A stretch of 64,000 nt of DNA. Origin: Azolla caroliniana (taxonomy: Eukaryota; Polypodiophyta). The stretch is taken from the NCBI GenBank assembly GCA_043228905.1, contig JBHGNT010000013.1:5890001-5954000 (forward strand), given 5' to 3'. Shown here piece by piece: positions 10,164 to 20,547 of this stretch; position 1 is the first letter of the stretch; the number at the start of each line of letters is the position of its first letter. The position numbers were made by a program, and so were the translations under genes. A model generated the notes under the pieces. It was not told where the DNA came from and did not search any database. It saw only the letters and a program-made list of their open reading frames with translations.

Positions 10164-11714
10164 GTGTGGTATGTTGATTCTGGTGCGTCAAACCACATGA
10201 CGAGCCACAAAGAGTGGTTCTACTTTTTGGAGAAATCGGATCAACCAGGAGTAGTTGAAACCAGAGACGACACTCCTCGCCCAATCGTGCACAAAAGGGG
10301 AAGCTGAGGAGAAGTCCCTTTGAGCCACGTCGGACAAAAGGGGAAGCTGATGAACGTATTACACGTTCCGACAATCACGAAGAACCTAGAGTCGGTCGGA
10401 CAGATCGTCGACCAGGGGATGCAGGTGCGGTTTACGCACCTTGGGTGCTTCATCGAGGAAGAGGGCTAGATTATTGCGCAAGGGCGCAACGACGGGAGGA
10501 TGTTTATCCTCGACACCAATGACGTTGGGACCGCTCTGTTTGCAAAAGGACAGAAGGTCGAATCGGACATCGACTTGTGGCACAAGTGGATAGGCCACGT
10601 CAATTATCGGAGGCTTCAAGACCTGCAAACGAAACAAGTTGTTTTCGGTTTGCCGAAGTTCAGCGGCCGGAAGGCCCAAGTTTGTGAAGCCTGCCAACTC
10701 GGGAAACAACACCGGCTTCCATTCCCTACCGAATGTAACTGGAGCTGTAACAAACTCGACCTAATCCATTCGGATGTGTGGGGACCGACACATAATGTTA
10801 GTCTTGGCGGGAGTCGATATTTCGTCTCCTTCATCGACGACTATACGCGGCATACATGGATCTACCTCATTAAGCGGAAGAGTGAAGTCTTTGAGTGCTT
10901 CCGGAATTTCCAAAGTATGGTGGAACGGGAATTGGAGAGGAAGATCAAATGCCTGCGGTCGGATGGCGGAAAAGAATACTTTTCCGGCCAATTCAACAGT
11001 TATCTACAGCAAACGAAAATTCGGCGAGAGTTCAGCTGCAGATACACACCGCAACAGAATGGTGTTGCCGAGAGGAAGAACCGGTCGCTTGTTGATGCGG
11101 CAAGGGCAATGCTAGAGGAGAAGAGCATGCCCAAATTCTATTGGGCGGAGGCAGTCCAAACGGTTGTCTAGATCCAGAACCAGATCGGTGACAAGGTGTC
11201 AGCTCACGAGCTGTATTTCGGGTGGAAGCCGAATTTGAGACACCTTAAGATCTTCGGTAGCATTGCATATGTGCATATACCGGATGAGAAGCGGAGGAAG
11301 CTAGATGCAAAATCGGAAAAATGCATCCTAGTTGGCTATGCTCAAGAGCAAAAGGGTTATAAGTGTTATAATCCCTGGACAAACGAGGTCCGAGTTAGTC
11401 GAGATGTCGAGTTCGATGAATCGGCATCATGGTACTCCTTACCGGCTCCGACTTCCGAATTTGACTCCATGCTGGAGGATGAGGCTAGTGCGCCTGAACC
11501 GGCCCAGGTAGATGATTATGAAGCGTGGACTCAGGATGAGAGTCCGGAATCGTTTTGGTTGAGTGGGCCGAACGAGAGACCGAGTCAATCTGACCAGTCC
11601 GATGAGGAACCGACGAGTAGTGGAGACTCTGCCGCGAAAGGAACCGAGGAGACGGTTCACGCCCAAAGAGAAGGGGAAGAAGAAGATGCCGGAATTCGAA
11701 ACCGGCAACGATGA
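10164..11714 (+). pseudogene. Copia protease and integrase
   Basis: Protease signature WYVDSGASNHMTSH at about 10168. The integrase zinc region has LWHKWIGH and CEACQLGK, and the catalytic triad is visible as HSDVWGP (about 10770), LRSDGGKEY (about 10950) and NGVAERKNR (about 11060), the copia DD35E arrangement. After a TAG at 11170 the frame continues through LRHLKIFGSIAYVHIP, GYAQEQKGYKCYNP and a Glu/Ser-rich linker to 11714. Stops near 10305, 10468 and 11170 break the frame. It connects directly to the RT region. Confidence 0.85.
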
Positions 11715-11871
11715 GTCAGATCGGTGTGCATCCGACTCCGGCAAGCAGAATGGCGGATCTTTGGCAACGAAGACCAATCCGGCCAAGAAGGGCCTCAAAT
11801 CGGGTAACGGTGAGTTACACCGGTCTATCAGCTAGAAGGATCCCATCAAACGATACGGGTACAATGAGTAC

Positions 11872-12933
11872 ATGGTGCATCACTACGCGTACATGACTAA
11901 GGTGGTGGAAGTGCGTGAGCCAGGGAGCTACGCAGAAGCGGCAGAGGACGCAAATTGGCGTGCCACTATGGATGAAGAAATGCGGGCACTCGCTGCCAAC
12001 GAGACATGGGACCTGGTTGACCCTCCTCGTCACTGTAAACCGATCGGATGCAAGTGGGTGTACAAAGTAAAGTACAACACTGAAGGTTTAGTTAACCAGT
12101 ACAAGGCCTGGTTAGTGGCGAAGGGATATGCGCAGACCCACGGAATCGACAACGACGAGACCTTCGCTCCTATAGCGAAGATGACGACGGTTCGAGTGGT
12201 GCTGGCGGTTGCTGCGGCAAGGGGGGGCATCTTCATCAGATGGATGTGAAGAATGCATTTCTTCAAGGTGATCTTGAAGAAGAAGTCTTTATGACTCAGC
12301 CTCCCGGTTTTCAATCGGAGATGAACAAGTCGGTGGTATGCCGGTTGAAGAAGTCATTGTACGGCCTGAAGCAAGCCCCTCGAGCTTGGAATGCAAAGAT
12401 CAGGCACCGGTTGCGTAAGATGGGGTTTGTGGCCTCCAAATCGGACTCTTCATTGTTCATTCGGCAAGGCTGTATGTTGATGATCTAGTCATCACCGGAC
12501 TAGGATTTCCAGAAATAAACCGCTTCCAGTCCCAGTTGTCGGACACATTTGAGATGAAGGATCTGGGGGACCTTCATTATTTTCTAGGGATCGAGGTGAT
12601 CCGAACCTCTGACGGCATATTGCTCTCACAACGACATTACGTCTTGAATATGCTATACAAGTTCGGCATGACAGAATGCCGACCTATCTCCACACCCTTG
12701 GACCGGAACCAGAAGCTTCGTCCCAACTCCGGACCGGCCTACAATGAGCGACAGTTCTGACAATTTGTCGGAAGCCTTATTGACTTGACTATCACACGAC
12801 CTGACATCAGCTATCCGGTCGGAATGATAAGTCAATTCATGCAAAAGCCGACTGTGGAGCACCTTCAGTGCGCGCAACGGATAATGCGATATGTAAGCGG
12901 TACAAAGGACCGGGGCCTGTTATTCCGGCACGG
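11872..12933 (+). pseudogene. Copia reverse transcriptase, 5' part of RNase H
   Basis: RT motifs in order are [40 protein letters not shown], then after a +1 slip near 12240 [30 protein letters not shown], the YVDD box in a second frame at about 12469, MKDLGDLHYFLGIEV and RPDISYPVGMISQFM. The reading ends at LLFRHG, where the nested element is inserted (12934). The matching continuation GYTDADWAGD is at about 16470. Two frame changes and a TGA at 12758 are visible. Confidence 0.88.
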
Positions 12934-13659
12934 TGTCGTGCCTTTCGGCTCCGGATCGTTTGCGTGAGTCGGGTGGGAACCACCGAGGTTTTGGACTAGG
13001 AAGAGGAGAGTTTTAAGGCTAATAAGAATATAAATATGTTGTAAGAAAGAGTTATAGCAAACTCGTGAATCCCACGAGTGTATTGTATTTGATTAATCAA
13101 TATGAATATAAGAATATAAATTTGGGTTGAAAGAGAATGATATAGAATCCTCGTGAATCCCACGAGTATAGTTTATTAATTGGTGTTTTTTAGAAACATA
13201 TCCAGTTTCCAAGTATTTCACACCCAATTACATTGTGCTTCCCATCCTTATGTAGTGATGAGGAAGTCTTAGTAATCCATGCTTTTTCTCTAACTATAGA
13301 CCCCATGCTTTTCCTATAGATAGACTATATGCTTTATCTAAAGTGATCATGCTTTTTCTAACTTGTGCGTTTTTTATCATGCACGCTAGATGTGTATGTG
13401 TAGCTTTTTCTTTTGTTATGCGTTTTTCTAATGTTTATCCTAGCGTGAATTTACCTTTCTACGTGGGACATCTATGCTTTAACACTAATGAAATGCTAGT
13501 GTAATGGTAAGACATTATATTATTAACATGGAGGTGCAAGGTTCGAATCTTGCCCTATACATGTTCCATTTATTTTGCTATTTTCTTCTATTTCTTCATT
13601 TTTTATTGAATCTAATACTATATACGTTTTTCACGTAGTGTACAAAATACACTACGACA
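12934..13659 (-). repeat. 3' LTR of gag-only element, copy 1
   Basis: 726 bp, ends TGTCGT...GCACGACA in the element's sense. Differs from 15721-16446 by two transitions (CCCACGAG versus CCCATGAG, and CTATACATG versus CTATGCATG). Confidence 0.9.
13496..13558 (+). ncRNA. tRNA-like block in LTR (antisense to element)
   Basis: An A-box-like GTAATGGTAAG (13501-13511) and a B-box-like GGTTCGAATC (13540-13549) start 38 bp apart, a distance like that in tRNA-Asp. The T-arm can pair (GCAAG with CTTGC); no anticodon stem is seen, so this is not a functional tRNA. The block recurs in every LTR of this family. Whether RNA polymerase III uses it is unknown. Confidence 0.45.
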
Positions 13660-13672
13660 CTCACCCCCTCCA
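13660..13672 (-). other. Polypurine tract, copy 1
   Basis: GGAGGGGGTGAG on the - strand directly before the LTR start. The same tract, GGAGGGGGCGAG, precedes the 3' LTRs of the full element (47551-47562) and of the old gag-only copy (37158-37169). Confidence 0.7.
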
Positions 13673-15703
13673 AACCCGCACATCCTCCGGTATGTGCCGA
13701 AGTTGTTGGTGTTTGTTAGTCTCCTCCGTCCGGTCTCTACCCGATTGGTTTCGTTGCCGGCTCGTAGTACCCTCGACTTCTCTTGTTATGTTGACTTTGT
13801 CTCTCCATTTGGAGCACATCCATTCTTTCCACCCGAACCATTGTCGACATCCGATCCACCATAGTCTTCGTTCGCTTTTTGCATGGCCCGCTTGGTCCTT
13901 GTCATCCGCGGTAGTATCTTTTCTTGCCCTCTTTCTTTTCTTCATCAATCTCGACTTCTTTTCGGATTTTCGGTTTAGTCGGATTAGCTTACTTCCGATT
14001 CGGTCTCGTCGGATCGTCTTTCGTTTAGTTCGGCTTCCTTTCCGATTTGTATTCGGTCGATCCGGACTCGGTTGATCGGTTTTTACCGATTCAGTGCTCT
14101 TTCGGGTCGGTTTCTTTTCTTTTCTTTTCGTCCGGATTTGCTTTCTTTTCTTCGTTTTCACCTGCCTTGTCCGGTTCGACTTTCGGCACTTCTTTCCGTT
14201 GTTCGCTACGTAGGTCCTCCGATATCTGCTCGTTGTTCGGTCCTCGTGTGGTTGTAATGCATGCTTCTTTTCTCGCCGTAGCGCGTGCTTCTTTATTCGC
14301 CATAACACGCATTTCTTTATTCGCCGTAGAGCGTGCTCTGTATTATGCGCTTCTCCCGTCGTAGACCCGACCTCCGCATTGTCGCACTTTCTTTTAGATT
14401 GGAATTTCGGATGGATCATTTTCCATCCGAACCGACTTCCAACTTTACCTTCCTCGCCGCCATCTCCCGTCTCTCCGGTCTCACGTTGGTTCTCGGACAC
14501 AACCGCCGAAGTCTCTAGATATTGTTGGCATGAATCCTCGGTATTACCTTCTTTCGTAGTTTCACCCTTAGCATTCTTCTCGGCTATCTCTTCATCGTAT
14601 TCGTCGGCTTCGACATTCGTTTTCTCTCCGCCACCTTCCGTCTCTTCGGTCTCACGTTGCCTTTCGATCGCAACCGCCGGAGTCTCTGGAATCAGTGGTG
14701 GGGAAGTCTCGATATGGCAATCCGCCATTGATTCGTCCATAGCCACCTCCGATTCGATTTCGTCTTTTGTGGCTACCTCCTTAATCACATCCGCTTCACA
14801 CTCTTTATCTGCATCAATTATGCAAACATCTATTATGCTTACCCCTTTTTGACCCGATGTCTCGGGCACTTGTATCCCGAAATTTCCTTCTACACTTGAA
14901 TTATCGGCCTTATCCTTCGCCATCGTTCTTTCACAAGACGAGTGGGTGTCTTGTTCCACTCTTTCTCCCGTGGTACCATCATGTTGTATTTCGGCCTTCA
15001 TATTGGCTTCATCGTTTTTCCTCAATCGACCATCCTTCATGGGCCATGTCGTTGTTGACGAGATTCTCAGCTTCCTTTCATCATGTCTTCGGCATACCCT
15101 TTCGACTTTGGCCCAATCCTCGGTAAGGCCGTTCGCACCGTCATCATCTTCGAGTTCGATCCCAATGTCCATCCTTTCTTTCCGATCGATCGATCTTACG
15201 AACATTAAGACTTTATCTTCTCCCACCAATCTTCGTTCCCGCTCCGAGAGTCGAGCAAAACGATGCTCGAACTCTAGGAACGCTTGCGTTGCACTTCGGT
15301 GAGTCTTCTCCGACGCCACCCATTCATCGAACTCTCGCCGATCTCGTCCCTTCGGTCTATCGTAATCATATGCCTCTCGTAAAGCTTCTTCGAATGACCC
15401 CCATGTCGAGTTTTGTTGTTGTATCTTGTGGATTCTCCCTTGAAGCCCGTCGGTCGCCACCCGGTTAAAGGATGTCACTTGCAGTCCTTCCGAAGCCCGG
15501 CACCAGAGCATCTCCGCCTTGTAGTCCTGCAAATATCGCGACACATCCTTACCATTAAATTGCCCGTTGCGTTGCACGAGCCGCTCTACTGATGCCGAAA
15601 TCTCCGACATCGTGCGTTGTTCTTGAAGCATCCGTTCGAACATTATCATCATCATGTTCATCGCCTCTTGTTGATTCTCCATCTCCTTGCCACCCGTCTT
15701 CAC
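13661..15703 (-). CDS. Gag-like protein of the non-autonomous element
   Basis: Single open frame of 680 codons; the first codon at 15701-15703 is GTG, and the first ATG in frame is at 15680-15682, giving 673 aa. Residues 1-93 are almost the same as the Gag of the full element (SASVERLVQRNGQF, GKDVSRYLQDYKAEM). Weaker similarity runs to about 215 (DKVLMFVRSIDRKERMDIG). No zinc knuckle or protease follows. Instead there is an acidic Glu/Thr-rich part with an internal repeat (ETPAVAIERQRETEETEGGG and ETSAVVSENQRETGETGDGG), then a strongly basic part with HALRR-type repeats and many KKRK runs that look like nuclear-localisation or nucleic-acid-binding sequence. The stop lies one base before the LTR. 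Probably it co-assembles with, or takes over, particles of the full element; that is inference. Confidence 0.8.
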   Translation of the reverse strand: MKTGGKEMENQQEAMNMMMIMFERMLQEQRTMSEISASVERLVQRNGQFNGKDVSRYLQDYKAEMLWCRASEGLQVTSFNRVATDGLQGRIHKIQQQNSTWGSFEEALREAYDYDRPKGRDRREFDEWVASEKTHRSATQAFLEFEHRFARLSERERRLVGEDKVLMFVRSIDRKERMDIGIELEDDDGANGLTEDWAKVERVCRRHDERKLRISSTTTWPMKDGRLRKNDEANMKAEIQHDGTTGERVEQDTHSSCERTMAKDKADNSSVEGNFGIQVPETSGQKGVSIIDVCIIDADKECEADVIKEVATKDEIESEVAMDESMADCHIETSPPLIPETPAVAIERQRETEETEGGGEKTNVEADEYDEEIAEKNAKGETTKEGNTEDSCQQYLETSAVVSENQRETGETGDGGEEGKVGSRFGWKMIHPKFQSKRKCDNAEVGSTTGEAHNTEHALRRIKKCVLWRIKKHALRREKKHALQPHEDRTTSRYRRTYVANNGKKCRKSNRTRQVKTKKRKQIRTKRKEKKPTRKSTESVKTDQPSPDRPNTNRKGSRTKRKTIRRDRIGSKLIRLNRKSEKKSRLMKKRKRARKDTTADDKDQAGHAKSERRLWWIGCRQWFGWKEWMCSKWRDKVNITREVEGTTSRQRNQSGRDRTEETNKHQQLRHIPEDVRVWRG

Positions 15704-15716
15704 GTCGGGTTCACCA
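15699..15716 (-). other. Primer-binding site, tRNA-Trp type, copy 1
   Basis: TGGTGAACCCGACGTGAA, four bases inside the 5' LTR, is complementary over 18 of 18 bases to the 3' end of plant tRNA-Trp as I recall it (TTCACGTCGGGTTCACCA). It overlaps the start of the gag frame: its GTGAA is the GTG codon and the next two bases. Confidence 0.8.
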
Positions 15717-15720
15717 ACTG

Positions 15721-16446
15721 TGTCGTGCCTTTCGGCTCCGGATCGTTTGCGTGAGTCGGGTGGGAACCACCGAGGTTTTGGACTAGGAAGAGGAGAGTTT
15801 TAAGGCTAATAAGAATATAAATATGTTGTAAGAAAGAGTTATAGCAAACTCGTGAATCCCATGAGTGTATTGTATTTGATTAATCAATATGAATATAAGA
15901 ATATAAATTTGGGTTGAAAGAGAATGATATAGAATCCTCGTGAATCCCACGAGTATAGTTTATTAATTGGTGTTTTTTAGAAACATATCCAGTTTCCAAG
16001 TATTTCACACCCAATTACATTGTGCTTCCCATCCTTATGTAGTGATGAGGAAGTCTTAGTAATCCATGCTTTTTCTCTAACTATAGACCCCATGCTTTTC
16101 CTATAGATAGACTATATGCTTTATCTAAAGTGATCATGCTTTTTCTAACTTGTGCGTTTTTTATCATGCACGCTAGATGTGTATGTGTAGCTTTTTCTTT
16201 TGTTATGCGTTTTTCTAATGTTTATCCTAGCGTGAATTTACCTTTCTACGTGGGACATCTATGCTTTAACACTAATGAAATGCTAGTGTAATGGTAAGAC
16301 ATTATATTATTAACATGGAGGTGCAAGGTTCGAATCTTGCCCTATGCATGTTCCATTTATTTTGCTATTTTCTTCTATTTCTTCATTTTTTATTGAATCT
16401 AATACTATATACGTTTTTCACGTAGTGTACAAAATACACTACGACA
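15721..16446 (-). repeat. 5' LTR of gag-only element, copy 1
   Basis: 726 bp, nearly the same as 12934-13659. It contains the tRNA-like block again at about 16283-16345 on the + strand. In the element's sense the usual TATA position reads TACATAAGG, a weak match; the older copy has TATATAAGG there (about 34331). Confidence 0.9.
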
Positions 16447-17192
16447 ACGGTATACCCGAAGACCTGGTCGGTTACACAGATGCTGACTGGGCCGGCGATG
16501 CATCCAATCGCCGATCAACCTCCAGTTACATGGTTTCCCTAGGTAGTGCAGCTGTTGTGTGGAGTAGCAAAAAGCAGCCAACAGTTGCTCTAGCGAGCAC
16601 TAAGGCTGAGTATCGGGGCGCTACCATTGCCACCTGTGAAGCCATTTGGCTTCGGTGACTGCTGCAAGACCTACGGATCGAGGTACCGACCCCGATTCTG
16701 GTCTACTGTGACAACATAAGCAGCATTCAACTCGCCAAGAACCCCGTATTCCATGCTCGCACAAAACACATAGAAGTGCACTATCACTTCGTGCGTGAGC
16801 GTGTCCTGAGAGGTGAGGTTGAACTTCGGTATGTTTACACGGATCGGCAAGTTGCCGACATCTTCACCAAACCACTCGGATCGGACAAGTTGCAGCACTT
16901 CACTGAAATGCTTGGTGTTCAACATCTCGACGTGCCACATTTGAGGGGGAGAACGGGCAAAGACACCAAAACGGGCAAAGGCAAAGAGATTGCCGATTGC
17001 GCCGGTGAGGGAAGAACAGAAGGCGGCAGAGTCAAGAAGGACAGAGTTGACCGAAGGAAGAAGGCCAAGACCCGGACATGGTCCGATGTAGTGAAGGGCT
17101 TGGAACCAGAAGACGAATCGAGAGCAACCGATTCGGACAAGAGCTGGAACGAATCGGAGACAGTCGATTCGGTTCAAAAGACAGATTCGTAA
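16447..17192 (+). pseudogene. Copia RNase H, 3' part
   Basis: Continuation of the copia pol after the nested insertion: GYTDADWAGDASNRRSTSSY, VVWSSKKQPTVALASTKAEY, a TGA after CEAIWLR (about 16657), YCDNISSIQLAKNPVFHAR, VHYHFVRERVLRG and TDRQVADIFTKPLGSDKLQ. A Lys/Asp-rich tail runs to 17190. The same tail is seen in the remnant at 214-729. RNase H is readable apart from the single TGA but is separated from RT by 3.5 kb. Confidence 0.85.
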
Positions 17193-17495
17193 GAACCGGA
17201 TCAATTCAAGGCCAAGCAGACACGGATGCAGCGGAAGTCGATGCCATCGCGGAGGATTTGACGAATCGATAACCGTCAGAGTCATAGTAGCGAAGCAACT
17301 GAGAGGGGCATATTGAGCAGACATACCGACCAAGAAGGTCGAGGCACGCAGAACAAGAGGGGTCGAGGCAAATAGAACCGGACCGGACGAGGAGCGCGAG
17401 TAAGGCGGAGCGACGCTAGGAGAAGTCGGTTGGAAGAACCGACTGCCACAGAGATTGACACTAGGATCCAACCTCAAGTTGAGCTTGAGCGGGAG

Positions 17496-17893
17496 TGTTG
17501 AGCGGCAAGCTCAACTGGAGCCAGATCGGCTAAATAAGCCTGAGCCGGCAACCGAGATGGATCGATAAGCCGTGAGCAACCGAGCCGGTGAGTTGGGGAG
17601 CTGGTTAGCCGGATCCAATCGGTAACCGGAAGTCTAGTATTAGTTTAGACTACTAGGCAATTGTAGTCTCGTAGTAAGTGTCAGAAGCTCGTGTGAGCAT
17701 TGAAGTACGCGGTACTTCTGTTAGTCCCATGAGGACTTGTATAAATAGTGCTACTAAGCACAGTTGTATGTAACAGAATGATTATATCGTTTTGAATATA
17801 GCTTTTACGTTCTGCTCTCTCTGTCTCTCCCGTGTACTCCTTGTATTCCCTACTTTCTCTGTTTTCTAACGCTTCCGCAAGTAATCGTTCACA
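17496..17893 (+). repeat. 3' LTR of copia
   Basis: 398 bp, TGTTGAGCGGCAAGC to GTTCACA, with TATAAATAG at 17740-17748. Preceded by GAGCTTGAGCGGGAG. About 16 bp shorter than the 5' LTR through loss or gain of one GAGCCGG-type block. Confidence 0.9.
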
Positions 17894-17939
17894 ACACTCA
17901 CACTCATATACATTTCAGATTGACACAACACTATACTCT

Positions 17940-18490
17940 TTCACCCTCACTCATCACACTCAAATCTCCATACATCTCATATGGTGACAATAGTAGTCGA
18001 TGCCATGTGTTTGCACGCGGACCCATTAGCCACTTGTCAAGCCTTGTATGTGTTGATCGAACTCTCGGCATTGTATTTCACCTTAAACACCACCTACATC
18101 CAACCATCTTAATTCCTTTGGGGACATCAACGAGGTCTCCTGTCTTAATGTTAGGTAGAGGATGCATCTCTTCCTCCATAGCCGCTTTCCATTTGGTGTC
18201 CTATGCCGCCTCTGTGTAGCTCTCTAGCTTGCCTATCTCTGCCACTTTAGTCATGTACGCATTCGAGATGATCAGTGCGACCTTTCTTTGGCCGTCATCA
18301 AGGTTCTTCTTGGCAGATTCTGACCTCAACTCTCAAGGTTCGTCATCGCTCATGGCCCCATTGGATTCGATTCTATCCGATGTTCCCACATTGGTGCCAT
18401 ATCCCAACATCTTCTTCTTCCTCTTCTCCTTGTGGGTAGTCTACGAGGATTGCACGGGCGAGTCTCCATCACTCGTAGGCTCCTCTAACT
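17940..18490 (-). pseudogene. Copia RT start, fragment
   Basis: On the - strand, read from 18490: a Ser/Asp-rich linker (SPVQSS), SYTEAA, KWKAAMEEEMHPL, then LVDVPKGIKMVGCRW, the start of copia RT. In-frame stops are present and the frame is lost before 17940. It belongs to a different copia copy from the element just upstream and has no LTR in view. It lies in the DNA that was the target of the copia at 8651-17893. Confidence 0.65.
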
Positions 18491-18499
18491 AAGAGTATA

Positions 18500-19501
18500 G
18501 AGTTTGAGTCTTTGTTAGTATGATGTAAATTAAGCATCATATATTGCCCTTTTTCTTTTCGAAGAGAAAGAATAATAATAATGAATTTGTAAGTAATTAC
18601 TTAGAGTAATTATGTTAGGCAGAATAGACTAGATAGATGTGTGCTATGTGTGTGTGAAAAAGGAGAGAGAAGAGACACAATATAGATAAAAGATAAAAGA
18701 GTCAAATGTATATTAACAAGGAGTAAAAAAATAAACTAGCAAAACAACATTTACAAAGGAAAGAGGAGACTCCTTTATATTAAGTCACCCTCTCACTACA
18801 TTCTCTCATTAAAACCACTACTCTCTCTAACAACTTGGGGAATATGGAAACTCATTAGCTATGTGTCATAAAATACGATTATACGACATAGAGTTAATAC
18901 TAGGAAGTAGTGGTGACTATTGACCTTTGACTGTTCATACATTGACTAAATAAGGTATGTTCATACACTAGACTTAGATTAAGTTTGATTTTCCACAACA
19001 TTAAATGTAAATGAGGTGCTAGGGTGGAAGCATGCTATGGTGTACCAATTTTTGGCAAATTTTTTTGTATTAAATCAAGGAAGAAAATAAACATAAAAAA
19101 TTGAAAATAAAACAATTACTATAGAAAATAGTGGATCATCATCCATTGAATGAGGTTTGAATTCAAATAACAAATTCAATATGAATATACAAAGATATTA
19201 TAGGTCACAATCGAAGTGCCCCAAGGCCGTATTTAATACATTAACTATAACATCATTCTCCTAGGTAGAGTTGTTAGAAAGTAGACCTAGAGAAGGTCTC
19301 GAATGTGTCAGTTGATTAGTTTCTCTCTCTCTTCTGTCTCAAAGTTGTCAGTCGGACAATGACAGAAAATAGAAATCAATTGTATGTATATTACCTATCT
19401 CTCTCTTGCTCTCTTTTAATACATTAACTATAACATCATTCTCCTAGGTAGAGTTGTAAGAAAGCAAACCTGGAGAAGGTTTCGAACGTGTCAGTTGGTT
19501 A

Positions 19502-19557
<56 letters not shown>

Positions 19558-19832
19558 GTCTCAAAGTTGTGAATTGGACAGTGACAAAAAGTAGAAATCA
19601 ATTGCATGTATATTACCTATCTCTCTCTTGTTCTCTTTTACTCCCCTTATTCTTTGAGTCCCCGCGTTGTTCTTGTTGTGTTCCCTCTGTGCCTGATTTT
19701 TCTTGTTGTTTCTCTACAATCTTTGAACTCTATATACGCAAAGGTTGATGTTTCCCCTCTATGCTCATTGTTCTTGTTGTTTCCATACTTTCTCAAAATT
19801 CTGTGTATGTTCGTTTGTCTCCTCTACATGAC
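18500..19832. other. AT-rich interval without a supported gene
   Basis: No reading frame with recognisable motifs on either strand. It holds simple A/T runs, a duplicated block (19231-19640) and a CT microsatellite. The hydrophobic frame at 19606-19866 is CT-rich low-complexity sequence and runs into the gypsy LTR, so I do not call it. Confidence 0.6.
19231..19640. repeat. Tandem duplication of about 185-220 bp with CT expansion
   Basis: TAATACATTAACTATAACAT starts at about 19232 and again at 19416. The two units share the TCCTAGGTAGAGTTG, TGTCAGTTG and CTGTCTCAAAGTTGT blocks. The second unit contains a pure CT run at 19503-19554 where the first has only a short one. Confidence 0.75.
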
Positions 19833-20281
19833 TTTTGTTTGCCAGAATTGTAACCGCCGGACATAACGCATAAAGAATAATATGTATTGGAAGCGTTAAG
19901 AAGCACATGTAATGGTTCACACAAGGAGCGTAACTGACTAAAAGCCCTATGTATATAAAGGGCAGAAATCCTTTGTAAAAAGTTAGCGTGTAATATAGTT
20001 CTATCATCTTTGATTTCCTTGTCTATCTGTGCAAGTAGTCTACTATCCCGGTGTTGCACTCTGATTCGTAACTATAGGCTTGTAAGGGTAGGGTAAGTGT
20101 GTATACGAGATCACACACTGGTGAGCTTCCGTTGTAGTTGTCTCCCTTCATTCCCACTTGATACGTTTGCTTGATAAGCCTATTGCGATTCACACACAAC
20201 CCAAATCTATTCCTTGCAACGCAATCACCTTGAAGGCTACCTCAAAGGACTGAGGGTAAACAATGTTCCCAATCGGTAACA
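19833..20281 (+). repeat. 5' LTR of G2
   Basis: 449 bp. The start is placed by ungapped alignment to the 3' LTR (TTTTGT against TGTTGT), which also yields a perfect 5-bp target duplication. It ends CGGTAACA. TATATAAAG lies at 19952-19960. A possible primer site starts TGGTACGCC at 20286; the tRNA was not identified. Confidence 0.8.
19952..19960 (+). promoter_or_regulatory. TATA box of G2 5' LTR
   Basis: TATATAAAG inside CCCTATG...GGGCAG. The same block in the 3' LTR reads TATATAAC at 54921. Confidence 0.55.
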
Positions 20282-20547
20282 CTTTTGGTACGCCTGGTGA
20301 TCTGTGATCCCTCACAGATGACAACAAGGTATGGATGTCTAGCTGTAGACGAACCAGAGAACCGATCCGACAAGACCGACCATTGACGAGGTCTATCACT
20401 TGCCAGACGGAAGAGCGCACTAAGCGTAAACCTCGCCTCAGTGACCACGACTTTTCCTTTCAGGAATATAAGGTAGACTCCAGGCTCACAGAATAGCGTG
20501 ACGTCAAGCAGGAAGCCCTGTCACCACACGAAAGCAGTAATCTTCCC

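Larger units (their letters stand above)
12934..16446 (-). mobile_element. Young gag-only LTR retrotransposon (TR-GAG-like), copy 1
   Basis: 3,513 bp. Two 726-bp LTRs (12934-13659 and 15721-16446) differ at only two positions that I could find, so insertion is very recent. The 4-bp target duplication is ACGG (12930-12933 and 16447-16450). On the - strand it has an 18-nt primer site, one long open frame and a purine tract, but no protease, RT, RNase H or integrase. LTR ends, primer site, first about 215 Gag codons and last 45 internal bases match the complete element at 46701-54043. It is inserted antisense in a copia element. Confidence 0.9.
8651..17893 (+). mobile_element. Ty1/copia retrotransposon interrupted by a nested element
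   Basis: LTRs at 8651-9064 and 17496-17893 flank gag-pol on the + strand. The 5-bp target duplication is ACACT (8646-8650 and 17894-17898). A primer site TGGTATGAGAGC, one base from the usual initiator-Met site, starts at 9065, and a polypurine stretch precedes 17496. Domain order is gag, protease, integrase, RT, RNase H, as in copia. The element is split between RT and RNase H by the younger element at 12934-16446. Several in-frame stops and frameshifts elsewhere show that it was already decaying. Without the nested insertion it would be about 5.7 kb. Confidence 0.92.

Noticed and set aside
9529-10374. 281-codon frame on the - strand
   Set aside because: Antisense of copia gag and protease, Ser/Arg-rich composition only.
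13496-13558. A functional tRNA gene
   Set aside because: A- and B-box-like strings and a T-arm are present, but no anticodon stem or acceptor stem forms and it lies in an LTR. Listed only as a tRNA-like block.
13661-15703. Gag-only element explained as a recent internal deletion of the complete element
   Set aside because: The middle and C-terminal coding parts have no counterpart in the complete element and are shared with an older copy, so it is a separate, established family.
19606-19866. Hydrophobic 86-codon frame that looks like a membrane protein
   Set aside because: Made of CT-rich low-complexity DNA and runs into the gypsy LTR.
19849-20281. G2 LTR starting at TGTAACCGCCGG
   Set aside because: This start gave no target duplication. 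Shifting to 19833 aligns with the 3' LTR and gives ATGAC on both sides.
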